Positions 34,397 through 44,428 of a stretch of 64,000 nt of DNA are shown here, in pieces. Source of the DNA: Hirschia sp964351655 (GTDB lineage: Bacteria; Pseudomonadota; Alphaproteobacteria; Caulobacterales; Hyphomonadaceae); the NCBI GenBank assembly GCA_964351655.1, contig CAYGPD010000006.1:44079-108078 (forward strand). Direction: 5' to 3'. Every line of letters starts with the position of its first letter. The stretch's first letter is position 1. A model generated the notes under the pieces. It saw nothing but the letters and a program-made list of their open reading frames with translations, searched no databases and had not been told where the DNA came from. A program made the translations under genes and the position numbers.

Positions 34397-37300
34397 CTAC
34401 TCTGCTGGATGAGTTGTTGGTGTACCGTTAATTTGTTCGCCGAGTTTACGGGTCACATCGCCAGGGGAGCCTGTTCCCCGTGCGATTAACCGGTATGCGG
34501 TTGGCACAAGCAATAGCGTGACAACAATGGATGCTAGAACTCCAAAAAGAATAACAACACCAATAGCTTGTCTCGTTTCCGCTCCTGCGCCACTTGATAA
34601 AATTAAAGGCAAGGAACCAGCCGCCGTTGTTAGTCCTGTCATCAAAATCGGACGAAAACGCGTCATTGCAGCCTCTCGAAGTGCTTTTTCAAAAGCCACC
34701 CCTTCATCCCGCAATTGGTTTGCAAATTCTACAATCAGAATACCATTTTTTGCTGCCAAACCGATCAACATTATCAGCGCAATCTGGGTATAAATATTTA
34801 AGGTCGTACCTGTAATCCAAAGCCCAAATATTCCGCCGCCAATCGCGATTGGGACACACAGCATAATAATAATCGGGTGGATGTAGCTCTCAAATTGAGC
34901 TGCAAGGACTAAGAATACGATCAATAATCCCACACCAAACACAAACAGCATGGATGAGCCGCTAGTTTGATAATCTAAAGATTGTCCTTTAAAATCAATA
35001 ACCGCCTCAGTAGGAAGCACATCTCTGGCAATGCGAGACATCTCGTCAAGTGCGGTCCCTAATGAGACATCCTCTTTCAACCCAGCCTCGATGGTTATGG
35101 AACGAGAGCGGTTATACCTATTCAACGACGGGCTATCAGCAACTTCCTCAACAGTTATCAGGTTAGAAAGAGGGATAAGTTCGCCCGACCGTTGAGACCT
35201 TACATAAATGTTCTGAACATCATTTGGAGAGTTTTGATCGCTTCTCAATCCTTCAAGGATGACGTCATATTCCTCACCATTCTCAATATAAGTCGTTACC
35301 CGCCGAGACCCTAGCATAGTCTGCAAAGTGTTCCCGATTTCAGATACCGTTACCCCTAAATCAGCAGCGCGGTTATAATCGACCTGCAAACGATATTGCG
35401 GCTGGGTTTCTTTATAATCCCAATCAATATCAACAAGCCCAATATCAGCGCTCTGAAGCGCCTCTACAAACACATCTCGCCATTGCGTCAACTCTTCATA
35501 AGACGGTCCTCCAAGCACAAATTGCACTGGCTTTCCAGTACCACCACCTAGCCCTTGGCGCATATTTGCAAACGCGCGAATACCAGGCAAGTCTGACAGT
35601 TTAGCATTGATTTCAGTGATAATTTCTTCTCCCGGACGGCGTTTCCCCCATTTGTCCAAAGAGATAATTACAAAGCCTTGGTTGAAACTTGCGCTCCCAA
35701 ATCCCGGAGCTCGTAGAAGCAATCTCTGCACCTCACCCGTTTCGGTATATGGCAACATACGGCGTTCAATCTCATCCATATATTTTTCCATATACTGATA
35801 AGATGCGCCCTGTGGTCCCCGAACGGAAACGAAGATACTCCCCCGATCTTCCTTCGGCACATATTCACTCGTGACATTCTGAGAAATGATCCAAGAACCA
35901 AAGATAGTCGCTAGAAATAGAATTGACATTAATAAGGGGCGCGCAACTGTTCTGTCGTAAAACCGCCCATAGCCACGCGCGACTTTATCCACACCAGCAG
36001 AAAAACCGTTCAACGCTTTTTGTAAGCCGTTTGGATTTTTTGACTTTGGTTTCAATACCTTAGAGGCAAGCATGGGTGCAACAGTCAACGCAACCAAACT
36101 AGAAAACGCGACCGCTGCAGCCATTGTGAGTGCAAATTCAGTAAATAAGCGCCCAACATCACCTTCCATGAAAGTGATTGGAACAAATACTGCGATTAGA
36201 ACCAGAGTTGTCGCGATGACAGCAAACCCGACCTGACGAGTTCCTAAATAGGCAGCAACAAGCGGGGTTTCACCTTCTTCGTCCATTCTGCGATGTATGT
36301 TCTCGAGTACAACAATGGCATCATCAACCACAAGCCCCACGGCCAGAACAAGCGCTAAAAGTGTCAGCAAGTTCACCGATAAACCTAATGCAAACAACAC
36401 GGTAAATGTTGCGATAATCGAAATAGGCACTGTAACCGCAGGAATAATGGTCGACCGGATACTGCCAAGAAATAAGAATATAACGACGATTACCAAACCG
36501 ATTGATATGAAAAGCGTATTATACACTTCATCAATAGAGGCATCGATAAACACGGATGAATCGTAACTTTGATAGATCCGCATGCCTTCTGGCATAGTCT
36601 CGTTTAGCTTCTCTGCAAGCTCTCGTGCCCCTCTGGCCACGTCCACCGTGTTGGCTGTTGACTGCTTGGATACACCCAGCCCCACCATAGGTATCCCGTT
36701 GCCGCGAAACATGGTGCGGTCTTCTTCTGTCCCGCGCTCTACACGGGCAACATCACCAAGTCTGACAAGATACCCATCATCTCCTTCAGCAATAACTAGG
36801 TTTGCAAAATCCTCGGCAGTGCGAAATGCGCGATCAATACGGACAGTAAATTGGCGCGTATCAGACTCAATGCTACCGGCGGGTGCTTCAATGTTTTCAC
36901 TCCGAAGCGCACTTTCAATTTCATTTACCGTCAATCCACGTGCTGCCAAAGCACGTCGATCAATCCAGACGCGCATAGCATAATCACGCGCACCACCGAC
37001 ACGGACCCTTGCCACCCCATCTAATGCTGAAAATTTGTCAGTTAAATACCTATCCGCATAGTCTGATAATTCCGGCGTGGTTAAATTCTCACTGGCAAGG
37101 TTTAGCCAAATAACCACATCATCACTGGAATCTGCTTTTTCAATTTCAGGCGGATCTGCATCGGGTGGGAATTGGTCTAGCACACCCGATACACGATCTC
37201 GAATATCATTCGCGGCAACATCAATGTCCTGATCAACCGAAAACTCAACAGTTACGCGAGAGCGACCATCAGAGGAGCTTGAAGAGATAAACCTTATCCC

Positions 37301-37525
37301 CTCAACCCCAGCAATACGGTCTTCAACAATTTGCGTAATGCGTGTCTCAACAACGGACGCCGAGGCCCCCGGATAACTTGTATCGATGGAAACGATTGGC
37401 GCATCAATATCGGGATATTCTCGCAAAGGTAGACGGTTAAACGCAACCAGTCCAAATACGATCAAAATCAATGCAAGAACGGATGCGAAAACAGGTCGTT
37501 TTACAGATATATCAGAAATTATCAT
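34397..37525 (-). CDS. RND efflux permease, HAE1/AcrB-like
   Basis: A 1042-residue inner-membrane RND pump subunit with the usual twelve-helix, two-large-loop layout. The N-terminus SVKRPVFASVLALILIVFGL and the fourth helix LLALVLAVGLVVDDAIVVLENIHR, with the paired Asp of the proton relay, are diagnostic of the AcrB/MexB family. The second half contains IMLIGLAAKNGILIVEFANQ and RFRPILMTGLTTAAGSLPL. It exports hydrophobic or amphiphilic compounds using the proton gradient, together with the adaptor encoded 2 bp upstream. No outer-membrane channel gene is adjacent, so a TolC homologue encoded elsewhere is needed. The substrate is unknown. Confidence 0.93.
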   Translation of the reverse strand: MIISDISVKRPVFASVLALILIVFGLVAFNRLPLREYPDIDAPIVSIDTSYPGASASVVETRITQIVEDRIAGVEGIRFISSSSSDGRSRVTVEFSVDQDIDVAANDIRDRVSGVLDQFPPDADPPEIEKADSSDDVVIWLNLASENLTTPELSDYADRYLTDKFSALDGVARVRVGGARDYAMRVWIDRRALAARGLTVNEIESALRSENIEAPAGSIESDTRQFTVRIDRAFRTAEDFANLVIAEGDDGYLVRLGDVARVERGTEEDRTMFRGNGIPMVGLGVSKQSTANTVDVARGARELAEKLNETMPEGMRIYQSYDSSVFIDASIDEVYNTLFISIGLVIVVIFLFLGSIRSTIIPAVTVPISIIATFTVLFALGLSVNLLTLLALVLAVGLVVDDAIVVLENIHRRMDEEGETPLVAAYLGTRQVGFAVIATTLVLIAVFVPITFMEGDVGRLFTEFALTMAAAVAFSSLVALTVAPMLASKVLKPKSKNPNGLQKALNGFSAGVDKVARGYGRFYDRTVARPLLMSILFLATIFGSWIISQNVTSEYVPKEDRGSIFVSVRGPQGASYQYMEKYMDEIERRMLPYTETGEVQRLLLRAPGFGSASFNQGFVIISLDKWGKRRPGEEIITEINAKLSDLPGIRAFANMRQGLGGGTGKPVQFVLGGPSYEELTQWRDVFVEALQSADIGLVDIDWDYKETQPQYRLQVDYNRAADLGVTVSEIGNTLQTMLGSRRVTTYIENGEEYDVILEGLRSDQNSPNDVQNIYVRSQRSGELIPLSNLITVEEVADSPSLNRYNRSRSITIEAGLKEDVSLGTALDEMSRIARDVLPTEAVIDFKGQSLDYQTSGSSMLFVFGVGLLIVFLVLAAQFESYIHPIIIMLCVPIAIGGGIFGLWITGTTLNIYTQIALIMLIGLAAKNGILIVEFANQLRDEGVAFEKALREAAMTRFRPILMTGLTTAAGSLPLILSSGAGAETRQAIGVVILFGVLASIVVTLLLVPTAYRLIARGTGSPGDVTRKLGEQINGTPTTHPAE

Positions 37526-37527
37526 TT

Positions 37528-38685
37528 TTAGCTCGCGCCTGAAGCACGTGAATTTTCATCTTTATAAACAATGCTTTGTCCATTTGGCGATTGTACACGT
37601 GGGCTTAGCATCGACTTATCTTCTATTTTGATAGCACCGCCATCACGGACACGGATTAAACCTTCTGTGACGATCATTTGACCATCTTCAAGTCCGGTTT
37701 CGATCTCCACCATACCCTTGCTGCGCAAACCCGGCTTCACTTCAACACGTTTGGCGAAAAGTGCGCCATCCTGATCATCAACAACATAGACGAATGATAG
37801 CGGACCACGCGGCTCGATCGCCCCCTCTGGAACAGCAAGAGCGGTTCGCGGATTGGCGCGAAGCTCAACCGTCATAAACATACCCGCCTTTAATATTCTA
37901 TCTTCGTTAGGCAATGTTGCCCGCACAGTCACAGAGCGTGTGACAGGATTTATTGCATTATCGATACTTGTAATCACGCCCGTAAAAGTTTCAGCTGGAA
38001 GATCAGCCGTTTGCGCAACAATTTGTGTTCCCAGAGTAAGAGATCTCAAAAAGACAGATGGAATAGAAAATTCCAATCGCATTTCAGAGTCATCTATAAG
38101 TGTCGCAATCGTATCACCCGCGCTCACATAGGAGCCAACACTGACACGGCGAAACCCTAAAACACCATCAAATGGCGCAACCAATACACGGTCTTTTAAG
38201 CGTGATAAAACAGCCGCTTTTTGCGCTTTAGCAGCGTTCGCATTCCGGCGCGCTTGGTCTAATTGTGATTGAGATACAGCGTCTTCATTCGCAAGCTGTA
38301 CTGCGCGATTGAGTTGCTTTATGGCCTCATCTTCACTTGCCTCTGCAGCTTCAACCAAAGCAATTTGTTCAGCTTGCGCTAGTGATAAAAGCGTCTTGCC
38401 CTTACTAACGCGTTGTCCGTCTTCGAAATATAATGAAGTGACGCGATCTGCTGTATTAAGTGTCAGATCGACCCGCTCTTTGGGTTCCAATGTTCCCAGC
38501 GCTTCAATATTGTTATAAAATTCAATACTCTGAACTGGCTCAACAAATACATTTGCTGCAGACTGATTTTCACCTCTTCCAGATTGCGCATTTGCTGACG
38601 CAACTCCTAGAAGACATAACATTGCAATACAGCATGCTTTTAGTGCAGTCATTTTACTATCCAGTTTTACTAACTTTTGGGGCAC
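37528..38685 (-). CDS. RND efflux periplasmic adaptor (membrane fusion protein)
   Basis: A 385-residue adaptor of HlyD/AcrA type. The annotated frame opens with a GTG at 38685; an ATG at 38652 would give the cleaner signal peptide MTALKACCIAMLCLLGVASA, cut before NAQ, and may be the true start. A barrel-sandwich/lipoyl half (ALGTLEPKERVDLTLNTADR), an alpha-helical hairpin (about 120-175, Ala/Gln/Glu-rich), the second lipoyl half (VLVAPFDGVLGFRRVSVGSY) and a beta-barrel domain are recognisable. It links the RND permease to an outer-membrane channel. It lies 2 bp upstream of the permease gene, in the same operon. Confidence 0.9.
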   Translation of the reverse strand: MPQKLVKLDSKMTALKACCIAMLCLLGVASANAQSGRGENQSAANVFVEPVQSIEFYNNIEALGTLEPKERVDLTLNTADRVTSLYFEDGQRVSKGKTLLSLAQAEQIALVEAAEASEDEAIKQLNRAVQLANEDAVSQSQLDQARRNANAAKAQKAAVLSRLKDRVLVAPFDGVLGFRRVSVGSYVSAGDTIATLIDDSEMRLEFSIPSVFLRSLTLGTQIVAQTADLPAETFTGVITSIDNAINPVTRSVTVRATLPNEDRILKAGMFMTVELRANPRTALAVPEGAIEPRGPLSFVYVVDDQDGALFAKRVEVKPGLRSKGMVEIETGLEDGQMIVTEGLIRVRDGGAIKIEDKSMLSPRVQSPNGQSIVYKDENSRASGAS

Positions 38686-38890
38686 AATAGCTCTGATATA
38701 GAGTTTCCATCCCCAACTATACCACTTTTCGAATCATTCCGCAGCCGAATCAAGACTCAAACGCCCCACTTCAGATCACTTACACGTGAACACCTTGTAA
38801 CTATCGCCTACTTGCTTCGATAGGATGAAGAATGAAAGAGTGTCTTAAAGGTTTGTCTTTGTAGTCTATTAAGCAATCGGAGCAATACGA

Positions 38891-39826
38891 ATGAACACAC
38901 GTAAAACAAATGATTACAAAACACTAAGCAAAGAAAAACCTATCATTATTGCGCACCGTGGTGCATCTGGACTGTATCCCGAGCACACTATAAAAGCTTA
39001 TGAAACAGCGATTGAACAAGGTGCTGATTTCATCGAACCTGACTTAGTTATGACTTCAGATGGTGTACTTATCATCAGTCATGACTCCTACCTTTCTGCC
39101 ACGACCAATATAGCCGATCACCCTGAGTTTGCTGACCGCAAAACCAGCAGAGAAACCCCTTTAGGTGTACAGGAAGATTGGTGGGTTGATGATTTCACGC
39201 TCGAGGAGATTAAAACCCTAAAAGCACGCCAAGCCTTTAAAGGGCGTTCAAAAGCGCATGACGACATCTATGATATTGTAACTTTTGAAGAAATTATGGA
39301 TCTGGTGATTCATCACGCAAACAAAGGACGCATTGTAGGACTACATATCGAAGCAAAATGGCCTAATTATTTTGCTTCTATCGGCCATGACATGGTGGAT
39401 CCCCTTCTAAATGGAATTGAAAAGAAACAATTACAAAAAATTGGAATACCTGTTTTTATTCAATGCTTTGAACCTAGCTTTCTAACTAAGGTCCGCCAGA
39501 GGAGCGATCTGCCACTCATTCAGAACATCGCCATTGAGAAAACGGCAAAGCCCATGGGTTGGGATATCAAGATTGAAGATACTAAGACGACAGGTTTGGG
39601 CATCTATAAAGAATTAGTGCTCAATTCGGATGGCTCAACGAGTAACTATGTTGCCCGCGCTCATGCTGCTGGCCTTGTGGTACACGTCTACACCTTGCGT
39701 GATGATGCTGTGATGGAGGGGTATTCTAGCGTTGAAGATGAGCTGATTGCCCTCTTCAATGCGGGTGTTGATGGTGTGTGGGCCGACTTCCCCGCAACGG
39801 CACTAAAAGTACGTGATGCACTCTAA
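38891..39826 (+). CDS. Glycerophosphodiester phosphodiesterase (GDPD/GlpQ family)
   Basis: A 311-residue enzyme with no signal peptide, so probably cytoplasmic, unlike E. coli GlpQ. Catalytic motifs are IIAHRGASGLYPEHT (first His-Arg), DFIEPDL (metal-binding Glu and Asp) and the second His in LIISHDSYL. LHIEAKWPNYF gives the next Glu, and the C-terminal VHVYTLRDD and GVDGVWADFP are typical barrel strands. The family hydrolyses glycerophosphodiesters to glycerol 3-phosphate and an alcohol. It is a single gene, divergent from the efflux adaptor, and ends in a strong terminator. No link to sugar breakdown is evident. Confidence 0.88.
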   Translation: MNTRKTNDYKTLSKEKPIIIAHRGASGLYPEHTIKAYETAIEQGADFIEPDLVMTSDGVLIISHDSYLSATTNIADHPEFADRKTSRETPLGVQEDWWVDDFTLEEIKTLKARQAFKGRSKAHDDIYDIVTFEEIMDLVIHHANKGRIVGLHIEAKWPNYFASIGHDMVDPLLNGIEKKQLQKIGIPVFIQCFEPSFLTKVRQRSDLPLIQNIAIEKTAKPMGWDIKIEDTKTTGLGIYKELVLNSDGSTSNYVARAHAAGLVVHVYTLRDDAVMEGYSSVEDELIALFNAGVDGVWADFPATALKVRDAL

Positions 39827-39828
39827 AA

Positions 39829-39856
39829 ATATGGGGAGGTTTTACCCTCCCCATAT
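39829..39856. terminator. Terminator hairpin between convergent phosphodiesterase and TonB receptor genes
   Basis: ATATGGGGAGG (39829-39839) and CCTCCCCATAT (39846-39856) make a perfect 11-bp stem with a 6-base loop. An A-run on its 5' side gives a U-run on the minus strand, so it can end both transcripts. Confidence 0.75.
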
Positions 39857-39871
39857 CTATTCAATTACAAA

Positions 39872-42800
39872 CTAGAAGCGCGCACGCGCGCCAAGTGTAA
39901 ATCGTGCCCCCGGAGATTCAAGACTTACGAAACGTACGTCTGAACGTCCTGTGTTACGTGAGTAAGATTCAGTGAGGTTCGTACCTTCAACAAAGACCTG
40001 ATACCGGTCTTTGAAATTGTAAGCGATACGCGCATCAATTTGATCATACTGATCTGTATACACAGGCTCTAGACCCGCAAAGTTACGGAAGAAACGGTCA
40101 CGGCTATTATAGGCCACACGCGCTTCAAACCGTTTGTCATCATAGAATAAAACAACGTTTTGTGAGTCACCCAAACCAGGTAGAACCACATTGTTATCCT
40201 GACGTGTCACATCAAACTCATCCGTGCCTTTCACATATGTGAAGTTGGCGTTAATCCCTGTGTATTGCAGGAAGCTTGGAAGGTAATCAAATGTGTGTTG
40301 GAAGGAGAATTCCGCCCCATACACGCTGGTTGTTTCAAGGTTACGCGGTCTGTCGATAAGGAAGAAAATCTGATTTCCGCTAATGTTGGTGCGGTCTTCT
40401 GTAATCAAGTCCAGATCATTTGGCTCTGGCACAGTAATCGCCTCACGCGCGCCCCCACGAACGATGAAGCCATCAATGTCTTTATTGAACAATCCCATTG
40501 AGAAGATTGTAGAATCTCCAAAATAGAATTCAGACGAAAAGTCCAAGCTTTTCGCAATATACGGCTTCAAGGCAGGGTTGCCTGCTGTACCTGTCATGTT
40601 TGAAAGACGTGTCTCAAACGGTGTAATAATGCTTGGGTTCAAATCGCTCAAGTTTGGACGCGTGAGCGTTTCAGAATAAGCAGCACGTAAGATAACATTC
40701 TCATTCACACGCAAACGCGCATTAATTGATGGCAAGAGATTATTATAAGACGTTTCTTCACTGATTGGAGCCGCGACGGAGCGCGTTACATCTAACACGT
40801 CCGGACGAGATGTGTTGGGCCGGAAATTAGCAAACCCTTGCGCATAACCTCCTGAAGTTGCTTCTGTTTTTGTGTAGCGAAGTCCAGCATTTACAGTCAA
40901 TTCCATCTCACCAATGTCAGCACCAAATTCTGTGTTAACAAAGAAAGATGTGATCGTTTCTTCAACCTCATATCCATTCGCAAGATCTGGAACAGCCGCC
41001 AAACCACCCACAAAATTAGCGGCAGTTGTGCCAGGTGGTAGACCATTTAACTCATCGCGTAAGGCTTGAGATTCAGGGCGCTCAAGATATTCGATCACTT
41101 CTTCAACATTAAAATTCAGTGTTGCAGATGGATAGCTACCCGGAACAGCTCCAAGGAAGCCGTCACGATGGTCAACTGTGAAGAAACTTGCCGGAAGTGG
41201 AATTTGCGCATTCAAATACTGCACATTGTTTGGGTTTGCAGTACGCGCACTTGTGTGGATTTTTTCTTGCTTACCGTGATAGGCACCCGCCGTTACAGAG
41301 CGCAAATATCCATAATCAACATTCCACGCGAAATCACCTTTGATCTCCGTAATATCATCTTCGTCCCCCTCACCTGAACGTTGAGAATACCAAGAGTTTT
41401 GCTTGTTGATATCCGGCACGACGATTTGATCACCTAAGACATAGTCATATTGGTCAACAACACCATCGCCATTCAGATCTTCTGTACTTGGCGTGAAGAG
41501 ATAGCTTGTACCGATTGGAGCTGGTTGGCCGGATGTAAGGTCGTTACGTAAGATCGCTTTTTCACCTGCCACCACAACATAATAGTTGCCACCGGCAGCA
41601 TCGTTTTGCGCATGAGACTTGGACACATCAAAAGTAGCTTTTAGATTGTCAGTGATGTCCCACTCAACTTTACCACCAATTTGGTAAAGGTCTGAATCGC
41701 GATTGTTTGCGATAAAGATGTTGAAGGGGTTTCCAAAGTTATCATACCGCAAGATCACATTGTTTTCATCTGCGACTGCATTGTGGAATGTTGCACGCTC
41801 ATTGAACGTCATATTGCTGACTGTATTACCCGTCACTTCAAACTTGGTGTAGAGACCATCCACGGTGAATTTCAAATTATTGGTTGGCTCAAATTCCACC
41901 ACACCAGATAAACCTAAACGGTCGCGATCTTCATTTGCGCGGATATAATTAGTTTGCGTCAAGTGGACATATTCATCGACGCCTGGATTACCCACACCAT
42001 TGGCAAATACACGTTTGCGCGTTTCCTCGTCAAAGAAGTCTTCAGTGAATTTATTATTTGCAGTCACCTGGTCGTTTGATGTTTTACGGGTCTGATAAGA
42101 GGCAGACACCAACACACCAAGTTTATCATCAAGGAAGGTATTGCTAACGAAACCAAATAATTGCGGCGCAACTTCTTCTGCTTGTTTGTCATACACGCCT
42201 TTACCGCTGACAACAGCAGAGAATTTACCAATATCAAGCGGGCGCTGTAGACGCAAATTAATGGTTGAACCAATACCACCTTCTTGCAAAGCGGCATTCG
42301 CGGATTTGTAAACATCAGCCCCGCCGATTAGATCGGCCGGCACGAGATCAAAGTTAAACGAGCGTCCGTTTGCATCTGATGCTATGCGACGTCCATTCAC
42401 CAAAACAGTGTTAAATTGTGGACCAAAACCACGCACTGTCACGGATTGGCCTTCTCCGCCCTGTCTGTCGATAGACACACCCGAGATACGTTGAAGGGAC
42501 TCAGCGACGTTGGCATCTGGGAATTTACCGATGTCCTCAGATACAATGCTATCGATAATATCTCTGCTGTTTCTTTTGCGGTCCACAGCTTGCGCTAGAC
42601 TTTGGCGCAGACCAGTTACAACGATTTTATCAAGTGTGCGCTGCGTGTCTTGTGCTTCGACCGCTGCTTGTTCTGTTGTTTCTTGTGCACTCGCCTGTTG
42701 GTTCCCCAAGACCAAAGCGGCAGCAGCAGCCCCAGCCAACAAAGCTTTCTTTTGATTGTTTGTCACGTTTCCTACCCCATTCTCAGACGGTGGGGTAATG

Positions 42801-43129
42801 CGGCGAATTAGAATAACATTATATTCCGTTCGCCGAATTTCGAGGTCATGCCCTTCTAGAAGTTTAGCAAGAACCTCATCCACCGTACATTTGCAAACGA
42901 AACCATCAGTTGTGATGGTTCCAACTATTTTCGGGGAATAGAGAAAGGGATAATCGGACTTTTCAGAGATTATTCTTAAAGCATCAACGACAGACATTGG
43001 TGGCACATCAAAAACGTGCTTCATCCCTTCAGCCTTAGCTGTTTGGAATGCCAAAGTGCATACCGTTACACCCATCAAGAATAGATTCCTTGACCGTATA
43101 ATACCTTCTACCTCCCCAGGTAACGCCAC
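39872..43129 (-). CDS. STN-containing TonB-dependent receptor with an internal signal-peptide-like segment
   Basis: 1085 residues from a GTG at 43129. No Shine-Dalgarno sequence precedes that GTG; GGGGAGG inside the frame is 8 bases before an ATT at 43102, which would give a better signal peptide (IRSRNLFLMGVTVCTLAFQ, cut near AKA). An STN signalling domain (about 36-110) follows. Then comes a second signal-peptide-like stretch, KKALLAGAAAAALVLG ending in ASA before QE (about 127-148), a TonB-box-like LDKIVVTGLR (166-175), the plug (VRGFGPQFNTVLVNGRR) and a barrel ending in Phe. STN receptors signal through FecR to a FecI sigma factor, and that pair is encoded just upstream on the same strand. 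A galactan product is the probable ligand, by context. Confidence 0.88.
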   Translation of the reverse strand: MALPGEVEGIIRSRNLFLMGVTVCTLAFQTAKAEGMKHVFDVPPMSVVDALRIISEKSDYPFLYSPKIVGTITTDGFVCKCTVDEVLAKLLEGHDLEIRRTEYNVILIRRITPPSENGVGNVTNNQKKALLAGAAAAALVLGNQQASAQETTEQAAVEAQDTQRTLDKIVVTGLRQSLAQAVDRKRNSRDIIDSIVSEDIGKFPDANVAESLQRISGVSIDRQGGEGQSVTVRGFGPQFNTVLVNGRRIASDANGRSFNFDLVPADLIGGADVYKSANAALQEGGIGSTINLRLQRPLDIGKFSAVVSGKGVYDKQAEEVAPQLFGFVSNTFLDDKLGVLVSASYQTRKTSNDQVTANNKFTEDFFDEETRKRVFANGVGNPGVDEYVHLTQTNYIRANEDRDRLGLSGVVEFEPTNNLKFTVDGLYTKFEVTGNTVSNMTFNERATFHNAVADENNVILRYDNFGNPFNIFIANNRDSDLYQIGGKVEWDITDNLKATFDVSKSHAQNDAAGGNYYVVVAGEKAILRNDLTSGQPAPIGTSYLFTPSTEDLNGDGVVDQYDYVLGDQIVVPDINKQNSWYSQRSGEGDEDDITEIKGDFAWNVDYGYLRSVTAGAYHGKQEKIHTSARTANPNNVQYLNAQIPLPASFFTVDHRDGFLGAVPGSYPSATLNFNVEEVIEYLERPESQALRDELNGLPPGTTAANFVGGLAAVPDLANGYEVEETITSFFVNTEFGADIGEMELTVNAGLRYTKTEATSGGYAQGFANFRPNTSRPDVLDVTRSVAAPISEETSYNNLLPSINARLRVNENVILRAAYSETLTRPNLSDLNPSIITPFETRLSNMTGTAGNPALKPYIAKSLDFSSEFYFGDSTIFSMGLFNKDIDGFIVRGGAREAITVPEPNDLDLITEDRTNISGNQIFFLIDRPRNLETTSVYGAEFSFQHTFDYLPSFLQYTGINANFTYVKGTDEFDVTRQDNNVVLPGLGDSQNVVLFYDDKRFEARVAYNSRDRFFRNFAGLEPVYTDQYDQIDARIAYNFKDRYQVFVEGTNLTESYSRNTGRSDVRFVSLESPGARFTLGARARF

Positions 43130-43157
43130 GTTTTTTATTTTGACTGCGGCGTCTTAG

Positions 43158-43168
43158 TTGTTAACAAA
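43158..43168. promoter_or_regulatory. Operator candidate TTGTTAACAAA upstream of the STN receptor
   Basis: TTGTTAACAA is a perfect 10-bp palindrome about 30 bp before the receptor start at 43129. It is identical in core to the 1577 site. Binding this close to the start would fit repression of the receptor. Confidence 0.45.
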
Positions 43169-43327
43169 CGGCGGATACATATCCTCTACTATAAAATCAT
43201 ATTTTTAAAAAATATCTAGAAAACCTTTCATTTTAGATGAATTAGCTTCTAAGCGATTGAGCGATCAAACAAATCCAATACGCACAATTATGCTTTAAAA
43301 TGCACCATAACGCACTGAATTTAAAAA

Positions 43328-44386
43328 TTAATTCGCACTCACCAGATGAATGTTCTGGTTGTCACGGTATTGAACTTCAACACCAAATCCCTGCTCAAGT
43401 GCATCTAACAAAGCATCTGTTCGCCCAATTGGAAATGTCCCGCCAATTGATATATCTAACAGTGACGGATCATCAATTACAATTTGTTGACCAATATAGC
43501 GGTTATACTCTTCGACAATGTCTTCCAAAGGCTCATTATCAAATGTCAGCATTCCTTTGCGCCATGACATGCGTCGCTCAACCAGAGCAATATCTTTGAT
43601 TTCAGTCAGCTTATCAGTATCGCTTTCAAACACGGCATAACTACCAGATGTAACGCGCCGCTTCTCTGATAACTCTATCGTATTATTTAAGTCTATCGAG
43701 ACCTTTGCGACAGCATTTGCTGTCATCTCAACAACACCTTCCTCGACGAGCAACTCAACTTTGCCCTTAACTGACTTTACAGAAAAAACGGTTCCGATTG
43801 CTTGCACCACAGTTCTATTGCTATGCACGCGGAAAGGTCGGTTAGGATCTTTAGCCACATTGAATACGGCCTCCCCTTTTACAAGCTGCACACGCCTTTC
43901 ATATGCGGTGTATTCTACCGACAGCTCAGTATCAGTGTTGAGCATGACAGTAGACCCATCAGCAAGCTGAATGCTCTCTTGCTCTCCAATATTGGACGCA
44001 TAAAAAACACGGCTCTCAGACTTTGGAATAACTGAATCGATCCACCCACTGGAGATCATCAAGCTGCCCCAGATAAGGCTTGCTGCGAGCGCACCGCCCG
44101 TGGCCATAAGACCCCAATTCCTTTTCGCTGCCTTTAGCCAACCGACAAAAGAATTTGTGGTGTTACTTGTCGCTTCCAAATCAAGCACAGCTTCGCCAAC
44201 AGTTGAAAGTAAATCCCGAACAGCAATGAAATCACTGGAGAACATTTCAAATGCGCGCTTATTTTCAGGATGCTCCCTGATCCAATCACGTAGCGCTTGA
44301 ATATCTTCGGACGTCGCACTACCGCCGTCGATCTTAGCGATCCACGCGCAGGCTTCCATCTCTCTATCTTCAATACTTTTGGTCAA
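43328..44386 (-). CDS. FecR-family anti-sigma factor
   Basis: A 352-residue single-pass inner-membrane protein. The start appears to be a TTG at 44386 with AGGTAG upstream; an ATG at 44359 is an alternative. Residues 1-85 are the cytoplasmic DUF4880-type domain (ACAWIAKIDGGSATSED, LRDWIREHPENKRAFE). A membrane helix spans about 91-114, then the FecR domain (IQLADGSTVMLNTDTELSVEY, VQLVKGEAVFNVAKDPNRPF) and a C-terminal STN-like domain (PLEDIVEEYNRYIGQQIVI). FecR proteins hold or activate a cognate sigma factor in response to a loaded receptor. It lies between its FecI partner and the STN receptor, in the usual order. Confidence 0.9.
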   Translation of the reverse strand: MTKSIEDREMEACAWIAKIDGGSATSEDIQALRDWIREHPENKRAFEMFSSDFIAVRDLLSTVGEAVLDLEATSNTTNSFVGWLKAAKRNWGLMATGGALAASLIWGSLMISSGWIDSVIPKSESRVFYASNIGEQESIQLADGSTVMLNTDTELSVEYTAYERRVQLVKGEAVFNVAKDPNRPFRVHSNRTVVQAIGTVFSVKSVKGKVELLVEEGVVEMTANAVAKVSIDLNNTIELSEKRRVTSGSYAVFESDTDKLTEIKDIALVERRMSWRKGMLTFDNEPLEDIVEEYNRYIGQQIVIDDPSLLDISIGGTFPIGRTDALLDALEQGFGVEVQYRDNQNIHLVSAN

Positions 44387-44428
44387 AACTACCTACATGA
44401 TCGGTTCGTATAAATGTGTTGCCGCGTC

